Counted from the stretch's first letter, positions 16,912 through 25,742 are shown. The stretch: DNA of 64,000 bases from an uncultured Lentibacter sp. (GCF_937123735.1 NZ_CAKZKL010000012.1:35163-99162), one strand, 5' to 3'. The notes: generated from the letters alone by a model not told the origin. A program made the numbers and translations.

Positions 16912-17118
16912 TTACATCATACCTTCGCGCTGGAGCTTTTTGCGTGCCAGCTTGCGCTGACGGCGGATCGCTTCAGCTTTCTCGCGTGCTTTTTTCTCGG
17001 ACGGTTTCTCGAAATGCTGCTTGAGCTTCATCTCGCGAAAAACACCCTCACGCTGGAGCTTTTTCTTCAGGGCGCGGAGCGCCTGATCGACATTGTTGTC
17101 GCGAACACTAACCTGCAT
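16912..17118 (-). CDS. rpsU: Ribosomal protein bS21
   Basis: A 68-residue basic protein, [20 protein letters not shown] at the start and [21 protein letters not shown] in the middle, diagnostic of bS21. AAAGGTGG lies upstream of the ATG. It is divergent from the COQ9 gene. Complete. Confidence 0.97.
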   Translation of the reverse strand: MQVSVRDNNVDQALRALKKKLQREGVFREMKLKQHFEKPSEKKAREKAEAIRRQRKLARKKLQREGMM

Positions 17119-17221
17119 GTGGTTTTCACCACCTTTCTAGTTTGAAGTTGCAAGGATTTGCAGGAAGCTCGCGTATAGCAAAGGCTCTTGCTTTTGTCTA
17201 GACTGGCGAGAGGAGGCGGAT

Positions 17222-17893
17222 ATGGCCGATTTGAAAGACAGATTGCTGGACGCGGTGCTGCCGCATGTGCCCTTTGACGGCTGGAGCGCGGCGAGCTTTG
17301 AGGCCGCTGTGGCGGACAGTGGACTCGAGCCGGCGCTGGCGCAAGGGCTTTGCCCGCGCGGCGCGGTGGATTTGGCCGTGGCCTATCACAAGCGCGGCGA
17401 TGCGCGGATGCGCGCGCGACTGGCGCAGGCAGAGCTGGGGGAGATGCGCTACTCCGCGCGTGTTGCGGCTGCGCTGCGCTACCGTCTGGAAGCGGTGGAG
17501 GACAAGGAGCTGGTGCGCCGTGGCAGCACGCTTTTTGCGCTGCCCGCCTATGCGCCCGATGGTGCGCGGCTGATCTGGGAGACCTGTGATGCGGTCTGGG
17601 AGGCTCTGGGCGACACATCCGAGGATCTCAATTGGTATAGCAAGCGCGCGACGCTTTCGGGGGTTTATGCCTCTACAGTGCTTTATTGGCTGGGTGATGG
17701 CAGCGAGGGCCATGAGGCGACCTGGGCCTTTTTAGACCGCCGAATCAATGATGTGATGAAGATCGAGAAGGCCAAGCATGCTTTGGGGCAGACCAAGCTA
17801 TTTGGCGATATTCTGGGCCGTGTGACAGGGGCCGTGCGCGCACCGAAAGCTGCGGGCGATATGCCGGGCGGGCGTGTGCGCCGCGAAGCTTAG
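17222..17893 (+). CDS. COQ9 family protein
   Basis: A 223-residue COQ9 homologue. The N-terminal part has a TetR-like helical fold (LKDRLLDAVLPHVPFDGWSAASFEAAVADSGL); the C-terminal block (DTSEDLNWYSKRATLSGVYASTVLYWLGD, then WAFLDRRINDVMKIEKAK) is the conserved COQ9 domain that binds lipid and, in mitochondria, presents ubiquinone intermediates to COQ7. An equivalent role in ubiquinone synthesis is likely. The stop overlaps the stop of the convergent membrane protein gene by two bases. Confidence 0.92.
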   Translation: MADLKDRLLDAVLPHVPFDGWSAASFEAAVADSGLEPALAQGLCPRGAVDLAVAYHKRGDARMRARLAQAELGEMRYSARVAAALRYRLEAVEDKELVRRGSTLFALPAYAPDGARLIWETCDAVWEALGDTSEDLNWYSKRATLSGVYASTVLYWLGDGSEGHEATWAFLDRRINDVMKIEKAKHALGQTKLFGDILGRVTGAVRAPKAAGDMPGGRVRREA

Positions 17894-18255
17894 GCCACGG
17901 TGTGACGGCTTAGGTAGAGCGTGAGCAAAGTGGTCGAATGAACCAAAACGACAACTCCATTTGTCACAACAACGCTGCTGCCAAAGCCGATGAAAAGCAC
18001 GGTGAGGCTTTTGTAGACAATCTGTAGCGCAAAGAGCGTTACGCTGATGTGCCGCCCTGTTTCGGTGTAGCCTGTGGCCAGCAGCGCCAGCGAGACCATA
18101 CTCGCAACCGCAATTGTGGCGTAGAGGCAGACGAGGATGCGCCGCGCGTTCGTGTCGGGGCCGAAGGCTGGTGTCATACTCTCTGGCGTGAAGAGGAAAG
18201 CCGCAAGAAGCGGCAGCAGTATCAACAGATTGAGGCCGTGAGACAGGGTCAGCAT
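17890..18255 (-). CDS. Hypothetical four-helix membrane protein
   Basis: A 121-residue protein with four hydrophobic segments, roughly residues 4-24 (HGLNLLILLPLLAAFLF), 38-60, 67-90 and 95-115. No recognised motif. ATG at 18255 has AAGGAA upstream. The gene is convergent with the COQ9 gene and divergent from the quinone oxidoreductase gene, so it is probably transcribed alone. Function unknown. Confidence 0.7.
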   Translation of the reverse strand: MLTLSHGLNLLILLPLLAAFLFTPESMTPAFGPDTNARRILVCLYATIAVASMVSLALLATGYTETGRHISVTLFALQIVYKSLTVLFIGFGSSVVVTNGVVVLVHSTTLLTLYLSRHTVA

Positions 18256-18348
18256 GTTGATTCCTTTTCGCCTTGCTCCCAGTATATGGGGCACTAAGTT
18301 GCTACGAAGCCTGCGCGAAGTAGGATCAGTTATTCAGGAGGCATGAGG

Positions 18349-19320
18349 ATGCGTGTGATCGAAATAACCGAGGCGGGCGCGCCCGATGTGCTCAAGCTGG
18401 CCGAGCGAGAGGTGCCCAAGCCGGGCCATGGCGAAATACTGATCAAACTGGCCTATGCCGGGGTCAACCGGCCTGATGCCTTGCAGCGTGCAGGGGCCTA
18501 TGCACCGCCCAAGGGCGCGAGCGATTTGCCGGGGCTTGAGGCCAGTGGCACTGTGGCGGCTCTTGGTGCGGGCGTGAGCGGTTGGTCGGTGGGCGATGAG
18601 GTCTGCGCGCTGCTGCCCGGCGGCGGTTATGCCGAATATGCCACCACGCCGGCGGCGCACGCGCTGCCTGTGCCCAAGGGCATGAGCCTCAAGGAGGCCG
18701 CCTGCTTGCCCGAAACCTTCTTTACCGTCTGGACAAATGTGTTCCAGCGCGGCGAGCTTAGGGCCGGCGAGCGCTTTCTTGTGCACGGCGGCTCGTCAGG
18801 TATCGGCACCACAGCGATCCAGTTGGCAAAAGCCTTTGGGGCCAGAGTTTTCACGACTGTCGCCAATGCCGAAAAGGCTGCCGCCTGCGCCAGTCTCGGG
18901 GCCGAACGGGTGATCAACTACCGGTCAGAGGATTTTGTCGAGATTCTGAAAGCGCAGGGTGGGGCAAATCTCATCCTCGACATGGTCGGCGGGGATTACA
19001 TCCCGCGCAACATTCGCGCGCTGGCCGACGACGGGCGCTTGGTGCAGATTGCCTTTCTCTCGGGGCCAAAAGTCGAACTCAACTTCGCCCAGGTCATGGC
19101 GCGCCGGCTCACTGTCACAGGCAGCACCCTGCGCCCGCAATCTGATCTAGCCAAAGCAAGAATCGCAGAAGCGCTGCACAAACAGGTCTGGCCATTGTTG
19201 GAAAGCGGTGCGATTGCCCCGGTGATGGATCAGGAATTTGCCTTGGAAGACGCCGCCAAAGCCCACGCGCGCATGGAAGGCAGCACGCATATCGGCAAGA
19301 TCGTCCTCAAAATCGCCTAG
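18349..19320 (+). CDS. NAD(P)H-quinone oxidoreductase, zinc-free MDR family
   Basis: A 323-residue medium-chain reductase/dehydrogenase of the quinone oxidoreductase (PIG3/QOR) type. The GroES-like domain has the YAGVNRPDALQRAGAY motif and DLPGLEASGTV; the nucleotide-binding motif is VHGGSSGIGTTAIQLAKAFGA. There are no zinc-binding cysteines. The ATG at 18349 is preferred over the ATG at 18343 because AGGAGG at 18336-18341 is then seven bases away instead of one. The physiological acceptor is unknown. Confidence 0.9.
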   Translation: MRVIEITEAGAPDVLKLAEREVPKPGHGEILIKLAYAGVNRPDALQRAGAYAPPKGASDLPGLEASGTVAALGAGVSGWSVGDEVCALLPGGGYAEYATTPAAHALPVPKGMSLKEAACLPETFFTVWTNVFQRGELRAGERFLVHGGSSGIGTTAIQLAKAFGARVFTTVANAEKAAACASLGAERVINYRSEDFVEILKAQGGANLILDMVGGDYIPRNIRALADDGRLVQIAFLSGPKVELNFAQVMARRLTVTGSTLRPQSDLAKARIAEALHKQVWPLLESGAIAPVMDQEFALEDAAKAHARMEGSTHIGKIVLKIA

Positions 19321-19324
19321 TCCT

Positions 19325-19405
19325 TTTTCTTTCCACAAATATCCCAGGGGGTTTGGGGGACAGCGTCCCCCATCACACTATCCTGTGCGCCGAAGGCGCT
19401 CCGCC
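19325..19405 (-). repeat. Modular hairpin/GGGATATTT element, copy 3 (reverse orientation)
   Basis: Read on the reverse strand: a GCGCC-TTC-GGCGC hairpin, GGGGGA-CGCTG-TCCCCC hairpin, then CTGGGATATTTGTGGAAAGAAAAAGG. It lies between two convergent genes, downstream of the RNase T2 gene in the element's own direction. Confidence 0.7.
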
Positions 19406-19408
19406 AGA

Positions 19409-20038
19409 TCACTCCACAGGTTCAAACAGCGCATCTTTCAACGTGCAATCGCGGCTGACATCGCGGCCGCAGGGCACGGGCGAAAGCTCCTTGCTCAGGC
19501 AGATACGCACTTCCTGAATGTGGCCTGCCCGGCAAGTGATGGTGATCATATCGCGGCTGAGAGCGGGATTTTCCTTCAGAAAGGCCTCTTCTATCACCGA
19601 GGCCGGGAGCCTGATGGTCTTGTCGAGCCTGCGAAAGACCGGTGGGCGCACCACGCTTTCGTAGGCTTTCCGGGACAGGGCGTAATAGGCGCGCGCTGAG
19701 AGGCCCGAGCAGACGCCGTGTTTCTTCCATTGATACCAGGCAAGGCCAGAAGTGCCCATGATATCGGCCATCGTGTTGGTAAGGCTGCGCGGCGGGTTGG
19801 GCTCAAGGGTCGGGCAGAAGGAGGGCCAGCCGCGGTGATATTGCGGCCAGAGGCCGTGCAGCACCCAGCCATGCACTTCATCGCATTGCGGGGAGCCCTT
19901 CGCCGCGCCCTCCAGCGCGCACCAGTTAGGCGACCAGGACAGCGCCATAACGTAGTAATCAAACTCCCCTGCGCGCTCGCCTTTGGCATGGGCTGCGCTT
20001 GTCAGCAGCAACACTGCGATCAGAACCCGCAACAACAT
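19409..20038 (-). CDS. Ribonuclease T2 family protein (periplasmic)
   Basis: A 209-residue RNase T2. A signal peptide (MLLRVLIAVLLLTSAAHA) targets it to the periplasm. Both catalytic segments are intact: CAS I GWVLHGLWPQ and CAS II WKKHGVCSG, each with the active-site His. Several cysteines (WCALEG, CRAGH, ICLS, PCGRD, DCTL) fit the disulfides of this family. It cuts single-stranded RNA through 2',3'-cyclic phosphates, probably for nutrient scavenging. Confidence 0.93.
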   Translation of the reverse strand: MLLRVLIAVLLLTSAAHAKGERAGEFDYYVMALSWSPNWCALEGAAKGSPQCDEVHGWVLHGLWPQYHRGWPSFCPTLEPNPPRSLTNTMADIMGTSGLAWYQWKKHGVCSGLSARAYYALSRKAYESVVRPPVFRRLDKTIRLPASVIEEAFLKENPALSRDMITITCRAGHIQEVRICLSKELSPVPCGRDVSRDCTLKDALFEPVE

Positions 20039-20177
20039 TCACTCTTTCCTTATGTTTCAGGGGTCACTATATAGCCTTCAAGTTCCCCGACAACGGTAAC
20101 CTGGGCCCCTCCAAAGGCTCGCCCCTCCAAAGGGCAGGGCAAAGTTGTATGGGACAGGTTTTTTGATGGAGGCGAGA

Positions 20178-20945
20178 ATGTCTGACAAACCGATTATGGC
20201 AAAGGCCACAGCTGTCTGGCTCGTGGACAACACAACGATCAGCTTCAAGCAGATTGCCGATTTTGTCGGGCTGCACGAGCTTGAAGTCCAAGGTATTGCC
20301 GATGGTGATGTGGCTGCGGGCGTCAAGGGTTTTGATCCGGTCGCCAACAACCAGCTGACCCAGGAAGAGATTGACGCCGCGCAAGCCAGCGTCACCCATA
20401 AGCTCAAACTCAAGTTCAACGCTTCTGCCGTGGGCGAAGAGAAGCGTCGTGGCCCGCGTTATACGCCGTTGTCCAAGCGTCAGGACCGTCCGGCCTCCAT
20501 TCTCTGGTTGGTGAAGTTTCATCCCGAGTTGACCGACGGGCAGATCAGCAAGCTTGTGGGCACAACCAAGCCCACCATTCAGGCGATCCGCGAGCGCACC
20601 CATTGGAACATTTCCAACATTGATCCGATTGATCCTGTGGCACTGGGCCTGTGCAAGCAGTCTGAGCTGGACGCGGCGGTGCAAAAGGCGGCCGCCAAGA
20701 AGGCGGCCAGCGGTGAAGTGATGAATGATGACGAGCGCCGCAAGTTGGTGAGCACCGAGCAGAGCCTCGGTATGGACGCAGAGCCACGGATCCCGACGGC
20801 GATCGAGGGGCTTGAGACATTCTCGCTCAGCGGCAACGATTTTGAGGCGGAGCGCGACAGCCATGACAGCTCGCGCGATGCGGACAGTTTCTTCAACTTG
20901 CCAGATGGCGACGACGCGGATGAAGAGGATGACACCGCCCGCTAA
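20178..20945 (+). CDS. trcR: Cell cycle transcriptional regulator TrcR (DUF1013)
   Basis: A 255-residue DUF1013 protein. The N-terminal half has MAKATAVWLVDNTTISFKQIADFVGLHELEVQ, and the central half has RPASILWLVKFHPELTDGQISKLVGTTKPTIQAIRER, each with a helix-turn-helix look. The tail is acidic (DGDDADEEDD). DUF1013/TrcR proteins are essential or cell-cycle-linked regulators restricted to alphaproteobacteria. The start at 20178 has GGAGG upstream; earlier in-frame codons lack the family pattern. Confidence 0.93.
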   Translation: MSDKPIMAKATAVWLVDNTTISFKQIADFVGLHELEVQGIADGDVAAGVKGFDPVANNQLTQEEIDAAQASVTHKLKLKFNASAVGEEKRRGPRYTPLSKRQDRPASILWLVKFHPELTDGQISKLVGTTKPTIQAIRERTHWNISNIDPIDPVALGLCKQSELDAAVQKAAAKKAASGEVMNDDERRKLVSTEQSLGMDAEPRIPTAIEGLETFSLSGNDFEAERDSHDSSRDADSFFNLPDGDDADEEDDTAR

Positions 20946-20970
20946 GGCGCTGTCAAATACCAAGCTCGGA

Positions 20971-21010
20971 GAGCCGGTGGCACGGATGTGGCCGCCGGCT
21001 CTTGCCGTTT
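20971..21010 (+). terminator. Hairpin terminator after trcR
   Basis: An 11-bp stem GAGCCGGTGGC / GCCGCCGGCTC (one T-G pair) is followed by TTGCCGTTT, a weak T-run. It lies 25 bases after trcR. Confidence 0.55.
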
Positions 21011-21020
21011 ACAGGGTAAG

Positions 21021-21115
21021 GTTGCAGGGGCAAGCTACGGGGCAAGCTACGGGGGCAGGTTGCAGGTGGGCAGGCCACGGGAGCAGGCTACAGGGGCAGG
21101 ATGCCGGAGCTGGCG
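21021..21115. repeat. Degenerate short direct repeats between trcR and recR
   Basis: About six imperfect units of 12-17 bases (GGGGCAAGCTACG, GGGGCAGGTTGCAG, GGGCAGGCCACG, GAGCAGGCTACAG, GGGGCAGGATGCCG) run in tandem. This looks like a decayed minisatellite. No open frame or RNA signal is apparent in it. Confidence 0.55.
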
Positions 21116-21126
21116 TTCCGGGCCTC

Positions 21127-21726
21127 TCAGGAGAGGTCTTTGCGGGCGTTGAGGGCGGCTGTGATGGTGCCGTCGTCCAGATAGTCTAATTCGCCGCCTA
21201 TCGGCACCCCTTGGGCGAGCGAGGTGAGGCGGACGCGCCCCTGAAGTTGGTCGGCAATATAGTGCGCCGTGGTTTGTCCGTCGATGGTGGCCCCGACGGC
21301 CAGGATCACCTCGGTGACAGATTCGCTTTCAAGCCGGTCGACAAGTTGAGGAATGCGCAGCTCTTCGGGACCGACGCTGTCGAGCGCTGACAGCGTGCCG
21401 CCAAGCACATGATAGCGCCCCTTGAAGACACCGGAGCGCTCCATGGCCCAGAGATCGGCGACATCTTCAACGACGCAGATTTCGCCATTGGCGCGTTTGT
21501 TGGAACTGCAAATATCGCAAATTTCGGCGGTGCCAATATTGCCGCAGCGCAGGCACTCGCGGGCGGTGGCGGCAACGGTTTGCATGAGATCGGCCAGGGG
21601 GGTGAGCAGCAGCGCGCGCTTGCGGATCAGATGGAGCACCGCGCGGCGGGCCGAACGGGGCCCGAGGCCCGGAAGTTTGGCCATCAGCTCGATAAGCGCG
21701 TCGATGTCACGGGTGGAGTGGCTCAT
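21127..21726 (-). CDS. recR: Recombination protein RecR
   Basis: A 199-residue RecR. The N-terminal helix-hairpin-helix ([16 protein letters not shown]), the C4 zinc finger ([16 protein letters not shown]), the Toprim domain ([15 protein letters not shown] ... [12 protein letters not shown]) and the C-terminal [16 protein letters not shown]alker-B-like part are all present. It acts with RecF/RecO in gap repair. It follows ybaB as in many bacteria, but a hairpin repeat is inserted between the two. Confidence 0.97.
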   Translation of the reverse strand: MSHSTRDIDALIELMAKLPGLGPRSARRAVLHLIRKRALLLTPLADLMQTVAATARECLRCGNIGTAEICDICSSNKRANGEICVVEDVADLWAMERSGVFKGRYHVLGGTLSALDSVGPEELRIPQLVDRLESESVTEVILAVGATIDGQTTAHYIADQLQGRVRLTSLAQGVPIGGELDYLDDGTITAALNARKDLS

Positions 21727-21740
21727 GGCGGGCTTTCGCT

Positions 21741-21806
21741 TGGGATAGGGCTGGGGGGCCAGCCCCCCAGACCCCCCGGGATATTTTTGGCAAGAAAAAG
21801 GGTGAG
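21741..21806 (+). repeat. Modular hairpin/GGGATATTT element, copy 4
   Basis: A perfect GCTGGGGGGCC/GGCCAGCCCCCCAG-like hairpin is followed by CCCCGGGATATTT and TGGCAAGAAAAAGGG. It sits inside the ybaB-recR gap, pointing against the direction of those genes. Confidence 0.7.
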
Positions 21807-21810
21807 GGGA

Positions 21811-22155
21811 TTAGAATGGCAGCTTCATGTCTTTGGGCAAGCCGAGGCTCTCTGTGATCCGGGCCATCTCTTCCTGGGCTTTTTCGCTGGCCTTTGTCTG
21901 GGCGTCCTTGATGGCGGCGAGAATGAGGTCTTCCACGACTTCTTTTTCATCCGGGTTGAAAATGGAGGGATCAATGTTGAGGCCTTTGAGCTCGCCTTTG
22001 GCAGAGCAGGTTGCAGAGACCAGGCCTGCGCCACTTTGGCCAGTGACCAACATGGTGTGGAGTTCCTCTTGCAGCTCTTCCATTTGCTTTTGCATGGCTT
22101 GTGCTTTTTTCATCATGCCGGCCATATCGCCGAGCTGGCCCAGTCCTTTCAGCAT
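21811..22155 (-). CDS. YbaB/EbfC family nucleoid-associated protein
   Basis: A 114-residue YbaB/EbfC protein: MLKGLGQLGDMAGMMKKAQAMQKQMEELQEEL coiled-coil start, AKGELKGLNIDPSIF core strand, EKEVVEDLILAAIKDAQTKASEKAQEEM helix. These dimers bind DNA and sit beside dnaX and recR in many genomes. A GGAGA site precedes the ATG. The gene lies in the dnaX-to-recR block. Confidence 0.95.
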   Translation of the reverse strand: MLKGLGQLGDMAGMMKKAQAMQKQMEELQEELHTMLVTGQSGAGLVSATCSAKGELKGLNIDPSIFNPDEKEVVEDLILAAIKDAQTKASEKAQEEMARITESLGLPKDMKLPF

Positions 22156-22173
22156 TGCTGTCTCCTTGGAATG

Positions 22174-22650
22174 TCATTTTGTCTTTAGATAGGCGGCATT
22201 GGGGCGCGGGGCAAGCGACCAGCCGAATTCTGAGTAGCGCTGGCCCTGCGCGATTTGGGTTAGGGCCGCACGAATGTAGGGAATTGTGCGCGCGGGCAGA
22301 GCCTCTTGCGGCTGCCAGGTGAGGGCGGCGCATTTCTCGGGTTCCATGTTCCGGGGGGTGCCGGGATTGGCCTCTGTGGTGAAGAAGAGCGAGACGCGCT
22401 CTGTATCGGAGTTGCGGTGCATGATGTGGGCGAGGTGCAGCGCCTCTGGGGCAATGGTGAGCCCGGCCTCTTCGGCGGCCTCGCGGGCCATGGCCTGGCG
22501 AAAGGTTTCGCCCGCGTCCACATGACCGGCGACAAGCCCCCAGTGGCCGTCCATGTAGCCGGTGTTCTGGCGCAAGAGCATGAGCAGCTTGCCGTCGCGG
22601 ATCAGCACCAGATGCGCCTCGACAAAGAAGGCGTCGCGTGTGTCGCTCAC
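22174..22650 (-). CDS. NUDIX hydrolase
   Basis: A 158-residue NUDIX protein. The Nudix box GHVDAGETFRQAMAREAAEEAGL has the GX5EX7REUXEE pattern with all acidic residues. The start is GTG at 22650 (VSDTRDAFFVEAHLVLI), two bases after the stop of the upstream membrane protein gene, which suggests coupling. AAGG lies upstream. The substrate (a nucleoside diphosphate derivative) cannot be read from the sequence. Confidence 0.9.
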   Translation of the reverse strand: MSDTRDAFFVEAHLVLIRDGKLLMLLRQNTGYMDGHWGLVAGHVDAGETFRQAMAREAAEEAGLTIAPEALHLAHIMHRNSDTERVSLFFTTEANPGTPRNMEPEKCAALTWQPQEALPARTIPYIRAALTQIAQGQRYSEFGWSLAPRPNAAYLKTK

Positions 22651-22652
22651 GT

Positions 22653-23063
22653 CTAGAGCCTTTTCTCGCGGCGGGCGGTGTAAACAACGGCGGCAAAGCA
22701 GAGGGCCGCAGAGGCGATTATGAAATAGGTGGGTTGGGCCATGCAGCCCTCGGCGATGGCGGCTTGCTGGATGCCTGTGGCATCGGGCCAGATGAGGAAG
22801 CTGATAAAGAAGGACCAGAGCAGCGCCACCAGAGCTGTGCCCATGGCATGACGGAAGAGAACCGCCACGGCGAGCGCGCCCAGAAGGAACAAGGGCACTG
22901 GCGCAAGAAACAGCGCAACGGCCTCGCTTGTGAGCGTGGCCGGGGCGCCATTCCAATTCGGGCGGAGCGTGTCACAGGCTTCGGCCAGCGCGGGGCTGGC
23001 GAGGACAGAGAGCGTAAGGCCGAGGCCCAACTTTTGGCTCAGTCTTCTTCGAACGGGTCCCAT
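22653..23063 (-). CDS. Hypothetical membrane protein
   Basis: A 136-residue protein with a signal-like first helix (LGLGLTLSVLASPALA), a short periplasmic-looking stretch with Cys (EACDTLRPNWNG), and three more hydrophobic segments (AVALFLAPVPLFLLGALAVAVLF, MGTALVALLWSFFISFLIW, YFIIASAALCFAAVVY). It overlaps the 3' end of dnaX by 25 bases and almost touches the NUDIX start, so it is embedded in the dnaX transcript. I do not recognise the family. Confidence 0.7.
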   Translation of the reverse strand: MGPVRRRLSQKLGLGLTLSVLASPALAEACDTLRPNWNGAPATLTSEAVALFLAPVPLFLLGALAVAVLFRHAMGTALVALLWSFFISFLIWPDATGIQQAAIAEGCMAQPTYFIIASAALCFAAVVYTARREKRL

Positions 23064-24781
23064 TCTTCCTCCACTTCTGGCAGGGCTTCGGAAAGAGCGT
23101 CGGTGGCGATATCGGCTTCGCTGCGGATGCTGACGATTTTGGCCGTCGGGAAGGCTTCAAACACGGCAGAGACCAGCGGATGCGCGCGGGCCTCTTCCTC
23201 GCGGGCGCGCGCGCCGGCGGTGCGGCGCTCTTGGATGGTGTCGGCACCGTCTTCATTGACCAGCGTGATGGCCCAGCGGTTGCCTGTCCAGCCTTGCAGG
23301 CGCGCGCCGAGGCGGTTGGCCAGATCGGACGGTGCTTTGGGGCTGGGCTCAAACGTGATGCGGCCCGGCTGGTAGGCGACGAGGCGCACACCGGCCTCGA
23401 CATCCATTAAGAGCTTGCCATCGCGGTTGGCGCGGATCAGCTCGACGACATGGTCAAACGTGGGGTAGCGCGAGAGCGCTTCCAGCGGGTTTTGCGCCAG
23501 CGCCGTTGCTCCGCCAGCGGAGCCTGTGCCGCCCGCGCGGGCCACGGCCTGTGCGCCCTGGCTCATGGATGTGCCTGTGCCGCCGCCGCCTGTGGGCGGA
23601 CCGTTTGGAGGCGGCGTGGCATCGGCGAGCTTTTTCACCAGCTCGTCCGGCGTGGGCAGATCGGCCACATGGGTCATGCGGATGATTGCCATTTCGGCGG
23701 CCATCATGGTGTTGGGGGCGTGGGCGACCTCTTCGAGCGACTTGAGAAGCATCTGCCACATGCGGGCCAGAACGCGCAGGCCGAGGCCCTCGGCGTAGCC
23801 TTGGCCGCGGGCGCGCTCGTCGGGGCCGATGGTAGGATCATTGGCGGCGTCTGGCGTGATTTTGACCACGCTGACCCAATGGGTCAGCTCGGCAAGGTCG
23901 CGCAGAACGGCCATCGGATCAGCCCCGTCGGCATATTGTGCGGAGAGCTCGGTGAGCGCGCCTGCGGCGTCGCCCTTCATGACCATTTCAAAGAGGTCCA
24001 TGACCCTGCCTCTGTCGGCCAAGCCCAGCATGGCGCGCACTTGTTCGGCGGTTGTTTCGCCTGCGCCGTGGCTGATGGCCTGATCGAGCAGGGAGGTGGC
24101 ATCGCGCGCAGAGCCTTCGGCGGCGCGGGTGATGAGCGCGAGGGCGTCCTCGGCGATTTCGGCTTGTTCAGAGTCGGCAATGCGGCGCAGCATTGCGATC
24201 ATGTCTTCCGGCTCGATGCGGCGCAGATCAAAGCGCTGGCAGCGGGAGAGCACGGTGACGGGAACCTTGCGGATTTCGGTGGTGGCGAAGATGAACTTCA
24301 CATGCGCCGGCGGCTCTTCCAGTGTTTTCAACAGCGCGTTGAACGCGTTGTTGGAGAGCATGTGCACCTCGTCGATGATATAGATTTTATAGCGCGCAGA
24401 GGCGGCGCGGTAGGCGACGGAGTCGATGATTTCGCGGATGTCATTCACGCCTGTGCGGGAGGCGGCGTCCATTTCCATCACGTCGACATGGCGGCCTTCC
24501 ATGATCGCCACGCAATGCTCGCAGACACCGCAAGGCTCGGTTGTGGGTGTGCCAGTGCCGTCGGGGCCGATGCAGTTCATGCCCTTGGCGATGATGCGCG
24601 CGGTCGTGGTTTTGCCGGTGCCGCGAATACCTGTCATGATGAAGGCCTGCGCGATACGGTCGGCGGCGAAGGCATTTTTGAGCGTGCGCACCATTGCCTC
24701 CTGGCCGACGAGGTCGGCGAAGGTTTCGGGGCGGTATTTGCGCGCCAGAACCTGATAGGCTTTGTTTTCGGTATCGCTCAT
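23039..24781 (-). CDS. dnaX: DNA polymerase III gamma/tau subunit
   Basis: A 580-residue clamp-loader subunit. Walker A is GIRGTGKTTTARIIAKG near residue 43, the zinc module cysteines lie in GPDGTGTPTTEPCGVCEHC, the DExx-type box is YIIDEVHML, and Sensor 1 is IFATTEIRKVPVTVLSRCQ. The tau-like C-terminal part (from about residue 380) is shorter than in E. coli and rich in Gly/Pro/Ala around residues 385-420. ATG at 24781 gives MSDTENKAYQVLARKYRPETF, the usual start. Confidence 0.97.
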   Translation of the reverse strand: MSDTENKAYQVLARKYRPETFADLVGQEAMVRTLKNAFAADRIAQAFIMTGIRGTGKTTTARIIAKGMNCIGPDGTGTPTTEPCGVCEHCVAIMEGRHVDVMEMDAASRTGVNDIREIIDSVAYRAASARYKIYIIDEVHMLSNNAFNALLKTLEEPPAHVKFIFATTEIRKVPVTVLSRCQRFDLRRIEPEDMIAMLRRIADSEQAEIAEDALALITRAAEGSARDATSLLDQAISHGAGETTAEQVRAMLGLADRGRVMDLFEMVMKGDAAGALTELSAQYADGADPMAVLRDLAELTHWVSVVKITPDAANDPTIGPDERARGQGYAEGLGLRVLARMWQMLLKSLEEVAHAPNTMMAAEMAIIRMTHVADLPTPDELVKKLADATPPPNGPPTGGGGTGTSMSQGAQAVARAGGTGSAGGATALAQNPLEALSRYPTFDHVVELIRANRDGKLLMDVEAGVRLVAYQPGRITFEPSPKAPSDLANRLGARLQGWTGNRWAITLVNEDGADTIQERRTAGARAREEEARAHPLVSAVFEAFPTAKIVSIRSEADIATDALSEALPEVEEEWDPFEED

Positions 24782-24883
24782 TTTGTGCCTTCTTGGATTC
24801 GAAGCTCTGCAAGGGTAACTGCCCCTGACGGGGAGGTCTAGCGGTTGCGCGCATGAAAGCGCGGGGGCACCGTGATTCAGGCT

Positions 24884-24922
24884 GGCTTTACGAACTGGCT
24901 TCACGGGTTGGCTTCACGGGGC
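24884..24922. repeat. Three 13-bp direct repeats upstream of dnaX
   Basis: GGCTTTACGAACT, GGCTTCACGGGTT and GGCTTCACGGGGC lie head to tail about 100 bases upstream of dnaX, in the divergent gap to the phosphatase-like gene. They may be remnants of slippage or binding sites; no motif is recognised. Confidence 0.5.
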
Positions 24923-24973
24923 GGGGCAATTGCGGCTAGTCTTGCATGACAGGGGTTTGCGTGGAGGCGGCAG

Positions 24974-25456
24974 ATGAAAAAGTTGCACTTTAGCAAGGTG
25001 CCAGCGGGGCAAGGGGCGCTGGTGATTGCGTCCTTGCCGGGGCGTGGCGGCGATGTGGCCGGTGATCTTGCCCAGTTTGCCGCGCTCTCACCAGACCTTG
25101 TTGTGACCATGGTGACAGACGCGGAGCTTGCTGTGGTGGGGCTGTCGGACATGGGGAACGCTGTGGCCACCATGCAGAGCCGCTGGGTGCACATGCCCGT
25201 GCAGGACTACGGCACGCCCGCTGCAGAGCAGGCCGCCGACTGGACCCGTATCTGCGCTGAGGCCTGCGACATATTGCAGACGGGCGGCTGTGTTATCGTG
25301 CATTGCAAGGGCGGATGCGGCCGCTCGGGGATGGCGGTGTTGCGGCTGATGATCGCGCTCGGCGAAGCGCCTGAGGCGGCGCTGGCGCGGCTGCGCGCGC
25401 AAAGGCCCTGTGCGGTGGAAACCCAAGAGCAGATGCGCTGGGCGCTGGAAGGGTAA
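24974..25456 (+). CDS. Dual-specificity/tyrosine phosphatase-like protein
   Basis: A 160-residue protein with the CX5R P-loop of cysteine phosphatases, IVHCKGGCGRSGMAVLRLMI, near residue 110. The upstream block WVHMPVQDYGTPAAEQAADW includes an Asp in the position expected for the WPD-type general acid loop. The start MKKLHFSKVPAGQG follows a GGAGG site. Substrate unknown; it is divergent from dnaX and probably monocistronic. Confidence 0.82.
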   Translation: MKKLHFSKVPAGQGALVIASLPGRGGDVAGDLAQFAALSPDLVVTMVTDAELAVVGLSDMGNAVATMQSRWVHMPVQDYGTPAAEQAADWTRICAEACDILQTGGCVIVHCKGGCGRSGMAVLRLMIALGEAPEAALARLRAQRPCAVETQEQMRWALEG

Positions 25457-25604
25457 GACTGCGCGATGATTCGTGCCTGTGACCTTGCTGGCGGCCTTTG
25501 CTGGCGGCGTTGGGTGGTTTGGGGCTGTGGGGGCAGGCTGGGCGCCGGATTGGGAGGGCCCGAGGGCCTTGATTATAGATCATGAGGCGGTATCAGGGCC
25601 GGTT

Positions 25605-25625
25605 TTGGTAAACAAACATTACCAA
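25605..25625. promoter_or_regulatory. Operator upstream of the TRAP operon, shared with glcD
   Basis: A perfect inverted repeat TTGGTAA-N7-TTACCAA lies 118 bases before the TRAP substrate-binding gene. An identical pair of arms with the same 7-base spacing lies directly upstream of glcD (32001-32021). Such dyads are typical of GntR-family sites, but the regulator is not in the window. Confidence 0.7.
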
Positions 25626-25742
25626 TCGCCAGAATTTTTCATTGTATTCCAGTTCGACTTGCTTAGTAATTGTCACTGGAGGGGACCCGGCGCAGACTGG
25701 GGCTGTTCAATAATATAACCATATCGAACGTGGAGGATGAAT

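Noticed and set aside
25473..25718. An 81-codon open frame upstream of the TRAP receptor gene
   Set aside because: No ribosome-binding site, no family, and it overlaps the operator; low-complexity Gly/Trp content suggests chance.
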